Assembly (NCBI GenBank): GCA_900465665.1
Contig: UBJO01000025.1
Location: forward strand, 124,001 to 188,000
Origin: Hyphomicrobiales bacterium
GTDB taxonomy: Bacteria > Pseudomonadota > Alphaproteobacteria > Rhizobiales > Rhizobiaceae
DNA length: 64,000 bases
Reading direction: 5' to 3'
In this document: positions 9,043 to 18,895 of the stretch, one piece after another
Layout of the letters: each line of letters starts with the position of its first letter
Position numbering within the stretch: position 1 is the stretch's first letter
Program-made: the position numbers and the translations under genes
The notes under the pieces: model-generated
Database searches by the model: none
What the model was told of the DNA's origin: nothing
What the model saw: only the letters and a program-made list of their open reading frames with translations

Positions 9043-10941
9043 ATGGCGTCCGCGTCCGATCTGCTGCGCATCGAAAATCTGGATATCTCCTTCTCGGTTT
9101 TCGGCGACAAGCTGCGTGTCGTAAAAAACGCAAATCTGCGCATTTTGCCCGGAAAGGTGACGGCGCTGGTTGGCGAGTCCGGCTCGGGCAAGTCGGTCAT
9201 CAGCCAAAGCATCATGGGCATTTTGCCCAATCCGGCGCAGGCATCGGGACGTATTCTCTTCACCGATCCGCTGGACGGCAAAGCCACCAATATCCTGGAA
9301 TATTCACGTGACAGCGCGGAAATGCGCGATCTGCGTGGACGCCGCATGGCGACCATTTTCCAGGAGCCGATGACATCGCTGTCCCCGCTGCACACGGTGG
9401 GTAACCAGATCAGCGAGTCGCTGCTGATCCACACGGACGCGACAAAAAAGCAAGCGCGGCAGAAGACCGAGGACATGTTAGGCCTTGTCGGCTTCGCCAA
9501 TCCGAAGCGCACGTTCGACATGTACCCTTTCGAGCTGTCGGGCGGCATGCGCCAGCGCGCCATGATCGCCATGGCGCTCATCTGCAACCCAGCCCTGTTG
9601 ATCGCCGACGAGCCGACCACCGCGCTCGACGTGACGATCCAGGCGCAGATCCTTGAACTGCTGCGCGATCTCCAGCATAAGCTTGGCATGGCGATGCTGC
9701 TGATCACCCACGATCTCGGCGTCGTCGCCAACATGGCCGACGAAGTGGTGGTGATCTACCATGGCGAGATTATGGAGGCCGGACCGGTGGAATCGATCTT
9801 CCGAAATCCGCAACACCCCTATCTCAAGGGCCTCATGGCCGCCGTTCCGCATTTCGACATGAAGGAAGGCGAGCGGCTGAAGGCGCTGCGCGACGTTCCG
9901 GTCAATCTCGAATCTTTGGTGGGCAAGAGGAAGGCCAAGGTCGCGATCGAGGGGCCCGAGGTGCTGTTGTCGGTCAACAATCTCACCAAGACCTTCAAGA
10001 CACGCAACCGCGGCCTGTTCGGCATGCGCGATCAGGCGGGCGTCCGCGCGGTCGATGATGTCAGTTTCGATATTCGTCGCGGCGAATGCCTAGGCCTCGT
10101 CGGCGAATCTGGCTGCGGCAAGACCACGGTCAGCAAGATCCTCATGCGGGCGATGACGCCAGACAGCGGCTCGGTGATCTTCAACGACGGCAAGGACGTT
10201 GTCGATGTCTTGTCCGTGAAAGGCGACGATCTGCAGGAGTTGCGTACCAATATCCAGATGGTCTTCCAGGACCCGGTCTCGTCGCTGTCTCCACGCATGA
10301 CAGTGCGCAACATCCTCTCCGAGCCGCTCGAAATCCACGATCGCGGCGACAGCGCAGAGCGCAATCGCAAAGTCGAAGCGCTGATGGCCGCGATCGGACT
10401 CGATAAGCGCTATCTCAACCGATACCCGCACAGCTTCTCCGGCGGTCAGCGCCAACGCATCGGGATCGCGCGTGCGCTGGCACTTGGGCCGAAGCTCGTC
10501 ATTCTCGACGAGCCCGTCTCCGCACTCGACGTTTCAGTGCAGGCACAGATTCTCAATTTGCTGAAGGATCTCCAGACGGAATTGGGGCTCACCTATCTGT
10601 TCATTTCGCACAATCTGGCCGTGGTCGATTACATGGCCGACCGCATCGCGGTCATGTGCAAGGGCCGCATCGTCGAGATCGCGCCGCGCGAGATCATCCT
10701 ACGTGATCCCGTCCACCCCTACACAAAGTCGCTGCTGGCAGCCGTCCCCTTCCCCGATCTCGACCGGCCGCTCGATTTCGAAGCGCTGCGGAGAAACGGC
10801 GCTGCCGACAAGCAGAACTGGGGCATTACCTTTACCGCCGAGCACGACGACGCCTCGGAACTTGACTATGCCGACCTCGGCAACGGGCATTTCGTGCGTG
10901 CGCGAAAAGGTGCCGATGCTAAGGAGTTGCGCGCATGGTAA
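9043..10941 (+). CDS. ABC transporter ATPase with two fused nucleotide-binding domains, oligopeptide type
   Basis: The 632-residue protein powers a peptide/opine/oligosaccharide importer at the inner face of the membrane. Domain 1 has Walker A G-E-S-G-S-G-K-S (residues 44-51), L-S-G-G-M-R-Q-R and Walker B A-D-E-P-T-T-A-L-D. Domain 2 has G-E-S-G-C-G-K-T near residue 355, F-S-G-G-Q-R-Q-R and L-D-E-P-V-S-A-L-D. Both sites look active. Each domain carries the H-P-Y oligopeptide C-terminal signature (residues about 262 and 560). The fused layout matches YejF or GsiA. It is the first gene of a tight four-gene operon and overlaps the binding-protein gene by seven bases. Confidence 0.92.
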   Translation: MASASDLLRIENLDISFSVFGDKLRVVKNANLRILPGKVTALVGESGSGKSVISQSIMGILPNPAQASGRILFTDPLDGKATNILEYSRDSAEMRDLRGRRMATIFQEPMTSLSPLHTVGNQISESLLIHTDATKKQARQKTEDMLGLVGFANPKRTFDMYPFELSGGMRQRAMIAMALICNPALLIADEPTTALDVTIQAQILELLRDLQHKLGMAMLLITHDLGVVANMADEVVVIYHGEIMEAGPVESIFRNPQHPYLKGLMAAVPHFDMKEGERLKALRDVPVNLESLVGKRKAKVAIEGPEVLLSVNNLTKTFKTRNRGLFGMRDQAGVRAVDDVSFDIRRGECLGLVGESGCGKTTVSKILMRAMTPDSGSVIFNDGKDVVDVLSVKGDDLQELRTNIQMVFQDPVSSLSPRMTVRNILSEPLEIHDRGDSAERNRKVEALMAAIGLDKRYLNRYPHSFSGGQRQRIGIARALALGPKLVILDEPVSALDVSVQAQILNLLKDLQTELGLTYLFISHNLAVVDYMADRIAVMCKGRIVEIAPREIILRDPVHPYTKSLLAAVPFPDLDRPLDFEALRRNGAADKQNWGITFTAEHDDASELDYADLGNGHFVRARKGADAKELRAW

Positions 10942-12845
10942 CGCGTCGTGGTTTCATCGGCGGCCTGGTTGGTGCTGCGATTTCACCATCGCTGGCAAAA
11001 GCAGTGGGTGAACGGGATATCGAGCCCGAATTCCTGCGCGACTGGCTGCGGGCGGACCGCATCCCACCGATGGTGGAACGCCTGCCGACCCATCCGAGAA
11101 TCATCAACATGAAAGCCACCGGGCGGCAGCCCGGCGTCTACGGCGGCACCGTGCGTACGATTATCGGCAGCGCGAAAGACATCCGCTACATGACGGTCTA
11201 CGGCTATTCCAGGCTGATCGGCTACGATACCAAGCTGCAGTTTCAGCCCGACATCCTGATGGGCTTCACCTCGGAAAACGATTCCGTCTTCACCTTCCAT
11301 CTGCGCGAGGGTCATCGCTGGTCTGACGGATCGGCGTTTACCGTGGATGATTTCCGCTATTGGTGGGAAGATGTCATCCTCAACAAGGACCTGACGCCGG
11401 GAGGCGGCGCGCTAGAGCTTCGCCCGCATGGCAACCTGCCGCGCTTCGAGGTGCTTGATCCCCTGACCGTGCGCTACACCTGGGATCGGCCGAACCCGAA
11501 TTTCATGCCGGCGCTTGCCGGCCCGCTGCCGCTGGTCATCTACGGGCCGGGGCATTATCTGAAGCAATTCCACATGAAGTATCAGGACGACTTTCGTCTA
11601 TCCGCACTGATGAAGCAGAACCGGGTCAAGAAATGGGCCGATCTGCACATCAAAATGTCGCGCGCCTCGCGCCCCGAAAATCCCGACCTGCCGACGCTCG
11701 ATCCGTGGGTGAACACGACGCCGCCGCCGGCCGAGCAGTTCGTCTTCGTGCGCAATCCATTCTTTCACCGGATCGACGAGAACGGTGTGCAACTGCCCTA
11801 TGTCGACCGCTTCATAATGAATGTCAGTTCGTCATCGATTATCGCCGCCAAGGCGGGTGCGGGCGAGTCCGACCTGCAGGCGACGGGTGTCGATTTCAAC
11901 GACTACACCTATCTCAAGGACGCCGAAAAGCGCTTCCCCGTGAAGGTCAACCTCTGGAAACAGGTGCGCGGTTCACGGGTCGCCTTGCTGCCCAACCTCA
12001 ATTGTGCCGACGATGTCTGGCGCAAGCTTTTCCGCGAGACGAGTTTCCGGCGCGCTCTTTCGTTGGCCGTCGACCGACACGAGATCAACATGGTGGCCTT
12101 CTACGGCCTCGGCAAGCCGAGCGCAGACACCGTGCTTCCGGATAGCCCTCTTTTCAAGCAGGAATATGCCGACGCCTTCATCGCCCATGATCCTGATGAA
12201 GCCAACCGCCTGCTCGACGAACTGGGCCTGACCCAGCGCGACAGCGAAGACATCCGCTTGCTGCCGGACGGACGCCGCGCCGAGATCACGGTGGAAACGG
12301 CAGGCGAGAGCAATCTCGATACCGACGTGCTTGAACTGGTGCGCGATCACTGGCGCCAGGTCGGCATTGCTCTTTATACCCGCACCTCGCAACGCGACGT
12401 CTTCCGCGACCGGGCCATGAGCGGGCGCATCATGATGTCAATCTGGTTCGGCATCGATAACGGGGTGGCGACCGCCGACATGTCGCCGAGCCAACTTGCG
12501 CCGACCATGGATGACCAGCTGCAATGGCCGCTCTGGGGCATGTACCATTTGTCCGCCGGACAGGCTGGAACGGCGCCCGATCTGCCGGAAGCCGAGCAGC
12601 TCGTCAGCCTGCTCAGCCATTGGGGCGCGACCTCTCACTTCGAGGAGCGCGAGGCGATCTGGCACCAGATGCTGTCGCTCTACACGCAGCAGGTCTTCTC
12701 GATCGGATTGATCAACAGTACGCTGCAACCCATTCTGAAATCAGCGAAATTGCAAAACGTGCCGGAGCAGGGCCTCTACGGCTTCGACCCGACGTCTTAT
12801 CTCGGCATCTACATGCCCGATACCTTCTGGTTCAAGGAGGCCTGA
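10935..12845 (+). CDS. Periplasmic solute-binding protein, family 5, with Tat-type signal
   Basis: The 636-residue protein is a family 5 (DppA/OppA-like) binding protein, with L-R-E-G-H-R-W-S-D-G-S and T-V-D-D-F motifs near residues 127-145 that mark the family. The signal peptide begins M-V-T-R-R-G-F-I-G-G and has a twin-arginine motif, so export is probably folded via Tat and not Sec. It is longer than most family members (500-550 residues), like those that bind large ligands. The ligand is unknown. Because glycosyltransferase genes follow the importer, an oligosaccharide or glycopeptide is as likely as a plain peptide. It overlaps the ATPase gene and is three bases from the permease gene. 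Confidence 0.9.
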   Translation: MVTRRGFIGGLVGAAISPSLAKAVGERDIEPEFLRDWLRADRIPPMVERLPTHPRIINMKATGRQPGVYGGTVRTIIGSAKDIRYMTVYGYSRLIGYDTKLQFQPDILMGFTSENDSVFTFHLREGHRWSDGSAFTVDDFRYWWEDVILNKDLTPGGGALELRPHGNLPRFEVLDPLTVRYTWDRPNPNFMPALAGPLPLVIYGPGHYLKQFHMKYQDDFRLSALMKQNRVKKWADLHIKMSRASRPENPDLPTLDPWVNTTPPPAEQFVFVRNPFFHRIDENGVQLPYVDRFIMNVSSSSIIAAKAGAGESDLQATGVDFNDYTYLKDAEKRFPVKVNLWKQVRGSRVALLPNLNCADDVWRKLFRETSFRRALSLAVDRHEINMVAFYGLGKPSADTVLPDSPLFKQEYADAFIAHDPDEANRLLDELGLTQRDSEDIRLLPDGRRAEITVETAGESNLDTDVLELVRDHWRQVGIALYTRTSQRDVFRDRAMSGRIMMSIWFGIDNGVATADMSPSQLAPTMDDQLQWPLWGMYHLSAGQAGTAPDLPEAEQLVSLLSHWGATSHFEEREAIWHQMLSLYTQQVFSIGLINSTLQPILKSAKLQNVPEQGLYGFDPTSYLGIYMPDTFWFKEA

Positions 12846-12848
12846 GAG

Positions 12849-13847
12849 ATGTTGAGATATATTCTTTGGCGCGTCGCAGCTATGGTGCCTACGCTGTTCG
12901 TGATCTCGGCGCTGGTTTTCACCATCATCGAACTGCCGCCCGGCGACTTCTTCGAAAGCCAGATCGCCGAATTGCGGGCACAGGGTGAAAGCGCCAACCT
13001 ACAGGAAATCGAGGAACTCAGGAAGCAGTACGGTTTCGACAAGCCCGCCGTGGTTCGCTATTTCTACTGGGTGGGCGGAATGCTGCACGGCGACTTCGGC
13101 TATTCGTTCGAATACCAGCTGCCGGTGTCGGAAGTGGTCGGCGACCGACTGTGGTTGACCATTCTTGTATCGTTTACGACGATCCTTCTCACCTGGCTGA
13201 TCGCCTTTCCGATCGGCATCTATTCCGCCACACACCAGTATAGCTGGGGCGATTACGGACTGACGCTGTTCGGCCTGCTTGGTATCGCCATTCCGAACTT
13301 CATGCTGGCGCTGATCCTCATGTATTTCGCCAACATCTGGTTCGGGGTGTCGATCGGCCATTTGATGGACCAGAAATATCTCGCCGAGCCGATGAGCTGG
13401 GAGAAAGCCAGATCGATCCTCTCGCATCTCTGGATTCCCGTGATCATCGTCGGCACGGCCGGTACCGCAGGCATGATCCGAAGGCTTCGCGCCAATCTGC
13501 TCGACGAGATGCAGAAGCAATATGTCGTGACCGCGCGCGCCAAGGGTCTTCATCCGCTGCGCGCCCTGCTCAAATATCCGCTGCGCATGGCGCTGAACTT
13601 CTTCGTCGCCGATATCGGCTCGATCCTGCCTTCGATCATCTCGGGCGCGGAAATTGTCGCCATCGTTCTGTCGCTTGAGACGACTGGCCCGATGCTGATC
13701 AAGGCGCTTCAGAGCCAAGACATGTATCTTGCCGGCTCGTTCTTGATGTTCCTGGCCTTCCTCAATGTCATTGGCGTGCTGATATCGGATATCGCCCTCG
13801 GCTTCCTCGACCCGCGTATTCGCCTGCAAGGCAGGAGCACCAAATAA
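12849..13847 (+). CDS. ABC transporter permease, DppB/OppB type
   Basis: The 332-residue membrane protein has the start L-R-Y-I-L-W-R of the DppB branch and about six transmembrane helices. The cytoplasmic coupling helix that contacts the ATPase is visible in the R-A-K-G-L-H segment near residue 225. It pairs with the permease encoded next to form the translocation channel. Its stop codon overlaps the start of the next gene (TAATG), so translation is coupled. Confidence 0.9.
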   Translation: MLRYILWRVAAMVPTLFVISALVFTIIELPPGDFFESQIAELRAQGESANLQEIEELRKQYGFDKPAVVRYFYWVGGMLHGDFGYSFEYQLPVSEVVGDRLWLTILVSFTTILLTWLIAFPIGIYSATHQYSWGDYGLTLFGLLGIAIPNFMLALILMYFANIWFGVSIGHLMDQKYLAEPMSWEKARSILSHLWIPVIIVGTAGTAGMIRRLRANLLDEMQKQYVVTARAKGLHPLRALLKYPLRMALNFFVADIGSILPSIISGAEIVAIVLSLETTGPMLIKALQSQDMYLAGSFLMFLAFLNVIGVLISDIALGFLDPRIRLQGRSTK

Positions 13848-15019
13848 TGTCGCCCTTGCCCCCACCCGGCGCGCCGTTGCCGCACTATGTCTCGACCGCG
13901 CCGTTCGATCCGATGGCGACGGAAAGCATGACGTCGGCTCAATCGCGCATCCACCTCGCTTCACAAAAGCAGCTGATGTGGTGGAAGTTTAAGCAGCACC
14001 GTCTGGCGTTGGCCTCGGCGGTCTTCCTGATCGCCGTCTATCTGATGATAACAGTCGTTGAATTCGTGGCGCCCTACGGGCTGCACACCAAGAACGTTGA
14101 CTTCATCCATTCGCCGCCGCAGCGCGTTCACTTCTTCAATGACGGCAACTTCGTCGGCCCCTTCGTCTATGGCCGCACCATGTCGCTGGATATGGACACG
14201 CTGCACCGTCTTTACAGCGACAAGCCTAACGATGTGCAGCCCATCCGCTTCTTCTGCCGCGGCGACGCCTACAGTTTCTGGGGCGCGTTCGATTCGAACC
14301 TGCATCTGGTCTGCCCTGCCGAGGGCGGCCAGATGTTTCTGCTCGGCACTGACCGTTTGGGCCGCGACGTGCTTTCACGCATTCTCTATGGTGCCCGCGT
14401 CTCGCTGACAATCGGCCTGATCGGTATCTCGATCAGTTTTTGCCTCGGCATCGTCATCGGTGGCCTTGCGGGCTATCGCGGCGGCGTGTTCGACTTGATC
14501 GTGCAACGCCTGATCGAAGTGCTGCAATCGCTTCCTAGCCTACCGCTATGGATGGCGCTGGCGGCGATCATGCCGGTGACGTGGAGTCCCCTCGTCATCT
14601 ATTTTGGCATCACGATCATACTTGGCATCATCGACTGGACCGGCTTGGCGCGCGCGGTGCGCTCCAAGCTCCTGGCGTTGCGCGAGGAGGATTACGTGCA
14701 GGCGGCCCAGCTGATGGGTGCCAGCACCCCGCGCGTGATCGGGCGGCATCTGGTGCCGGGCTTTATGTCGCATCTGATCGCCTCGGCGACGATTTCCATT
14801 CCCAGCATGATCCTGGGCGAGACCGCGCTGAGCTTCCTCGGCCTCGGCCTTCGCCCGCCGATTACCAGTTGGGGTATCCTGCTCACCGAAGCCAAGAGCG
14901 TGAGCGTCATCGCTTTCTATCCGTGGTTGCTTTTCCCGATCATACCTGTGGTCTTGGTGATTTTGGCGTTCAACTTTCTGGGAGACGGGTTGCGCGATGC
15001 AGCTGATCCCTACAAATAA
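13847..15019 (+). CDS. ABC transporter permease, DppC/OppC type, with long periplasmic loop
   Basis: The 390-residue permease carries the DppC features: a D-R-L-G-R-D-V-L-S-R-I-L-Y-G-A-R segment near residues 164-180, then five helices and the coupling loop with Q-A-A-Q-L-M-G-A near residue 284. The loop between the first helix and the conserved core (about residues 70-160) is unusually long for DppC and contains two cysteines, which might contact the binding protein. A proline-rich N-terminal tail of about 20 residues precedes it. It ends the importer operon; a gap of less than 100 bases leads to the glycosyltransferases, so read-through is likely. Confidence 0.9.
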   Translation: MSPLPPPGAPLPHYVSTAPFDPMATESMTSAQSRIHLASQKQLMWWKFKQHRLALASAVFLIAVYLMITVVEFVAPYGLHTKNVDFIHSPPQRVHFFNDGNFVGPFVYGRTMSLDMDTLHRLYSDKPNDVQPIRFFCRGDAYSFWGAFDSNLHLVCPAEGGQMFLLGTDRLGRDVLSRILYGARVSLTIGLIGISISFCLGIVIGGLAGYRGGVFDLIVQRLIEVLQSLPSLPLWMALAAIMPVTWSPLVIYFGITIILGIIDWTGLARAVRSKLLALREEDYVQAAQLMGASTPRVIGRHLVPGFMSHLIASATISIPSMILGETALSFLGLGLRPPITSWGILLTEAKSVSVIAFYPWLLFPIIPVVLVILAFNFLGDGLRDAADPYK

Positions 15020-15106
15020 CGGCCAACGACTGATCCTCCCCCGATCGGTCGGCAGCGCCGTCAAAGGCGGCGGTGCTAAATGACGTATAGCCCGGAAGGA
15101 ATGTCC

Positions 15107-16315
15107 ATGGCCCGGCGCCTGGAAGACGCACGCATCCTGATGTACAGCCACGACACGTTCGGGCTTGGCCATCTGCGCCGCTGTCGCACCATCGCGCACG
15201 CGTTGGTCGAGGATTATCGCGGGTTGAACATCCTGATCATCTCGGGCGCGACGATCGCCGGTGCGTTTGACTATCGCGCCCGCGTCGACTTCGTAAAGGT
15301 CCCAAGCGTCATCAAGCTGCGCAACGGGGAATATACGTCGATGGCAAGCCATATCGATCTTCAAGATACACTGAAGATGCGCGAATCGATCATCCGCCAC
15401 ACGGCCGAGACGTTCCAGCCCGACATATTCATCGTCGACAAGGAGCCGATGGGGCTGAAAGGTGAGGTCGAGGAGACGCTAAACTATCTCAAGGCACGCG
15501 GCACGACGCTTGTGCTGGGGCTGCGCGAGATCATGGACGCCCCTCATCTGCTCGACGCCGAGTGGAAGAAGAACGGCGTGATGCAGAAAATCGATCAATA
15601 CTACGATTCGATCTGGGTCTACGGGCCGCCCGATTTCTACGACCCGCTGGTCGGCCTCGATGTGCCCACCAGCGTTCGCCGAAAGATGGACTTCGTCGGC
15701 TTCCTGCAGCGCAGTGTTTCGGCCAACAAGACCTCGATCAATGCCCGCAGCGACAACTATATTCTTGTCACCACAGGCGGCGGCGGCGATGGCTCCGACC
15801 TCGTGCACGACGTGATGAACGCCTACGAGCAGGACACGACCCTGCAGCAAAAGGCGCTGGTCGTGCTCGGCCCGTACATGCCGGCTGCCGAACGCACGAC
15901 GCTGGTGCAAAAGGGATCGAAGATCCCCTACATCCGAGTGATCGAGTTCGACAACAACATGGAAGAATTGATCGCCGGTGCCGCCGGCGTGGTGGCGATG
16001 GGCGGCTATAACACCTATTGCGAAATCCTGTCCTTTGACAAGCCGGCGCTCATCGTGCCCCGCGTTAAGCCGCGCGAGGAGCAGTTGCTGCGTGCGCAGC
16101 GCGCTAGCGCTCTTGGGCTCGTCGAGATGCTTCTGCCGGAAGCATCGGCCGACGCCGCCGTCATGGCCGACGCGCTGAAGCGCTTGCCGCACCGCCAGCC
16201 GCCATCGATGAGCGGCTCCAAAATGCGGCTGGAAGGCCTCAACCACATCTCCGAGACGGTCGGCAGCTGGCTCGACAACCGTGGCCGCCACCTTTCCGTC
16301 GTCGGCGCCGAGTGA
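15107..16315 (+). CDS. Predicted glycosyltransferase, MurG-like (COG4671 type), first of three
   Basis: The protein has about 402 residues from ATG 15107, which has GGAAGGA six bases upstream; ATG 15080 is an in-frame alternative. The N-terminal motif D-T-F-G-L-G-H-L-R-R is the glycine-rich acceptor loop of MurG-like GT-B enzymes. In the C-terminal half, T-T-G-G-G-G-D-G and later M-G-G-Y-N-T-Y-C-E match the nucleotide-sugar-binding half. It is related to the third gene of the set (17571). Substrate unknown. The stop overlaps the next start by four bases (GTGA). Confidence 0.8.
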   Translation: MARRLEDARILMYSHDTFGLGHLRRCRTIAHALVEDYRGLNILIISGATIAGAFDYRARVDFVKVPSVIKLRNGEYTSMASHIDLQDTLKMRESIIRHTAETFQPDIFIVDKEPMGLKGEVEETLNYLKARGTTLVLGLREIMDAPHLLDAEWKKNGVMQKIDQYYDSIWVYGPPDFYDPLVGLDVPTSVRRKMDFVGFLQRSVSANKTSINARSDNYILVTTGGGGDGSDLVHDVMNAYEQDTTLQQKALVVLGPYMPAAERTTLVQKGSKIPYIRVIEFDNNMEELIAGAAGVVAMGGYNTYCEILSFDKPALIVPRVKPREEQLLRAQRASALGLVEMLLPEASADAAVMADALKRLPHRQPPSMSGSKMRLEGLNHISETVGSWLDNRGRHLSVVGAE

Positions 16316-17574
16316 AAGTCGCATCATTGCCGCCACGCAGGAAATTGCTTATCGTCTTGAAGGGCTATCCACGCCTTTCTGAAACCTTCATCGCACAGGA
16401 ACTGCTGGGTCTGGAAAAGGCCGGTTTCGACCTGACCCTGATCTCCATGCGCCGCCCGACCGACAAGAAGCGCCATCCCGTCCATGACGAGATCAAGGCG
16501 CGGGTCGTCTACCTGCCGGAATATTTGCACGAAGAGCCGCTCAGGGTGTTGAAGGGGCTGTTTGCCAGCTTCAGGAAGCCGGGCTTCGGCGCGCTTATGA
16601 AGCGTTTTTTCAAAGACTTGTCGCGCGATATCTCGCGCAATCGCTGTCGCCGGCTTGGACAGGCAATGGCGCTTGCGCGCGAGTGGCCCGATGGCGGACA
16701 ATGGCTGCACGCACATTTCATTCACACGCCCGCTTCCGTCACCGAATATGCGAGCGTTCTCACCGGCGTGCCGTGGACCTGCTCGGCGCATGCCAAGGAT
16801 ATCTGGACATCGCCGGACTGGGAGCTGACAGAAAAGTTATCCAGCGCCCGATGGGTGGTGACCTGCACCCGCAACGGTTATGAGCACATGCGCACGCTGA
16901 CTTCGCGCGAGGACGCGGTGCATCTTAGCTATCACGGTCTCGATCTCGCGCGCTTCGGTCATTTCGCCGGCGAACGATCCGGCGGGGATGGCAGCGACCC
17001 GACGAAACCCGTCTTTCTGCTCAGTGTCGGGCGCGCAGTGGAGAAAAAGGGCTATGATACCTTGCTGCGCGCACTTGCGCTCCTGCCCAGCGATCTGAAC
17101 TGGCGGTTCGAGCACATCGGCGGCGGTGATGAGCTGGCCAAGCTGAAGGCGCTGGCGAGCGAACTAAATCTCTCCGAGCACATCATCTGGAAGGGCGCGC
17201 TCGCCCAGGAAGAAGTCCTCGATCACTACCGCCGCGCCGATCTCTTCGCCCTCGCCTGTCGGATCGCTTCCAATGGCGATCGCGATGGTTTGCCGAACGT
17301 CCTCGTCGAAGCATCCAGCCAGCGTCTACCTTGCATTTCTACCTCCGTGTCCGGCGTGCCTGAGCTTATGGTCGATGGCGAGAATGGGCTGCTGGTCGAA
17401 CCGGATGATCCCACGGCGCTGGCCACGGCGCTCGAGACAGCCATGCGCGATCCCCACTTGCGGCAGAGACTGGGCGACGCCGCCGAGGCGCGCGTGCGCA
17501 GGCACTTCGACTACAACGCAAGCATCGTTCAACTCAGCCAACTGTTTCAACAGGAGTGGCAGAAGGTATCATGA
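16312..17574 (+). CDS. Glycosyltransferase family 4, colanic-acid/capsule type
   Basis: The 420-residue GT-B enzyme starts with GTG 16312 overlapping the previous stop. The N-terminus has K-G-Y-P-R-L-S-E-T-F-I, the pattern of WcaL/AmsK-like transferases. H-A-H-F and S-A-H-A-K-D-I-W near residues 135-165 line the catalytic cleft, and E-A-S-S-Q-R-L-P-C-I near residue 330 is the donor-binding site with its conserved glutamate (preceded by G-L-P-N-V-L-V). It most likely adds one sugar of an extracellular or capsular repeat unit. It is translationally coupled on both sides to MurG-like enzymes, which argues for a common product. Confidence 0.88.
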   Translation: MKVASLPPRRKLLIVLKGYPRLSETFIAQELLGLEKAGFDLTLISMRRPTDKKRHPVHDEIKARVVYLPEYLHEEPLRVLKGLFASFRKPGFGALMKRFFKDLSRDISRNRCRRLGQAMALAREWPDGGQWLHAHFIHTPASVTEYASVLTGVPWTCSAHAKDIWTSPDWELTEKLSSARWVVTCTRNGYEHMRTLTSREDAVHLSYHGLDLARFGHFAGERSGGDGSDPTKPVFLLSVGRAVEKKGYDTLLRALALLPSDLNWRFEHIGGGDELAKLKALASELNLSEHIIWKGALAQEEVLDHYRRADLFALACRIASNGDRDGLPNVLVEASSQRLPCISTSVSGVPELMVDGENGLLVEPDDPTALATALETAMRDPHLRQRLGDAAEARVRRHFDYNASIVQLSQLFQQEWQKVS

Positions 17575-18710
17575 GCGCTCCGAGGGTTTTCTTCTACGTT
17601 CAGCACCTGCTTGGGATCGGCCATATCGCGCGCGCTAGCCGGATCGCCAATGCCCTGAAAAATGACGGCTTCGATGTGACTGTCGTCACCGGTGGCCTGC
17701 CGGTCGCGGGCTTCCCGGCGGCGGGGCTGAAAACGGTGGCCTTGCCACCGGTGGTGGCCAGCAATGCTGGATTTTCCGGGCTCGCCGATGAACGCGGCGT
17801 TGCCGTAGACCAGAACTTCCTAGATCGTCGGCGCGATTTGCTATTGCAGGCGTTCCACGACGCGCGGCCCGACGTTGTCATTACCGAGGCTTTTCCGTTT
17901 GGACGCAGGCAGATGCGCTTCGAACTTCTACCCTTGATCGAAGCGATCGAAGCGTCGACCCCTCGACCGAAGCTATTGAGCTCCGTGCGCGACATCTTAC
18001 AGGAAAACCGCAAGGCCGGCCGCGACGCCGAGACCGTGGGGCTCGTGCAGACTTATTTCAATGGCGTGCTCGTTCATGGCGATCCCGATTTCGTGCGATT
18101 GGAAGACACGTTCCCTTTGACTGCGGATATCGCCCACAAGGTCTTCTATACCGGGATCGTGGCACCGCCAGCGCCAGAGCCGGCACCGGAGACGTTCGAC
18201 ATCATCGCATCCGCCGGTGGCGGCGCGGTTGGAGCCGAGCTTTTGAATGCAGCCGGCGAAGCCGCGAAAATGCTGCCAGCCGAGCTTCGCTGGCTGCTGA
18301 TCGGTGGCCCTAACCTGCCGGAGACCGATTTCGCGACACTGTCGCAGTCAATACCATCCAACGTCACGCTCGTCCGGTTCCGCAAAGATTTCGCCTCGCT
18401 GCTCGGCGCCGCGCGTATCTCAATTTCACAGGCAGGCTACAATACCGTCGGCGATCTGCTGCGAACCGATTGCCGCCCGATCCTGATCCCGTTCGTGGCC
18501 GGTGGGGAGACGGAACAGACCGTCAGGGCCCAACGTCTTGCCAAGCTTGGATTGGCCGAGCTGCTGCTTGAAAAAAGATTGACGGCAGAGCATGTGGCGG
18601 CGGCGGTGTGCGCCGCACTGGCCGCCCCAAAGCGAATTGTGGCCGATCTCGATATTGATCTTGAAGGCGCGAGCCGAACGGCCGAAATCATTCGCGTTAT
18701 GCTCGCGTGA
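17571..18710 (+). CDS. Predicted glycosyltransferase, MurG-like, third of three
   Basis: ATG 17571 overlaps the preceding stop (ATGA) and gives 379 residues. The N-terminal H-L-L-G-I-G-H-I-A-R-A is the same acceptor-loop motif seen in the gene at 15107, so the two flank the GT4 gene as divergent paralogues. A-S-A-G-G-G-A-V-G near residue 215 and S-Q-A-G-Y-N-T-V-G-D near residue 285 belong to the donor-sugar half. Fusion-like overlap of three transferases suggests sequential sugar additions. The sugar and acceptor are unknown. Confidence 0.8.
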   Translation: MSAPRVFFYVQHLLGIGHIARASRIANALKNDGFDVTVVTGGLPVAGFPAAGLKTVALPPVVASNAGFSGLADERGVAVDQNFLDRRRDLLLQAFHDARPDVVITEAFPFGRRQMRFELLPLIEAIEASTPRPKLLSSVRDILQENRKAGRDAETVGLVQTYFNGVLVHGDPDFVRLEDTFPLTADIAHKVFYTGIVAPPAPEPAPETFDIIASAGGGAVGAELLNAAGEAAKMLPAELRWLLIGGPNLPETDFATLSQSIPSNVTLVRFRKDFASLLGAARISISQAGYNTVGDLLRTDCRPILIPFVAGGETEQTVRAQRLAKLGLAELLLEKRLTAEHVAAAVCAALAAPKRIVADLDIDLEGASRTAEIIRVMLA

Positions 18711-18895
18711 AACTCTCGCCCTTTTATGAAAATCATGTGATATAAACGGACTCTCGCGTGAATCGGCGTCCAGCAATACACGCCCCTTCGCGTTGTTGTT
18801 ATTGAGCGATCCGGTAGCTTGATCCTGTTCTCGATATCACCGCCCACTTGTGCAGGATTAATGTCTCAAATTCTCCCGACAATCGACGGTTAGCA
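18711..18895. promoter_or_regulatory. Gap before the degenerate ABC gene
   Basis: These 185 bases are richer in A+T than the neighbours. They could hold a promoter for the genes at 18896-22171, but no clear -35/-10 pair or operator was found. Confidence 0.3.

Noticed and set aside
18721-18760. Possible Crp site (TGTGA half) before the degenerate ABC gene
   Set aside because: Only one half-site is present; the matching TCACA half at the right spacing is missing.
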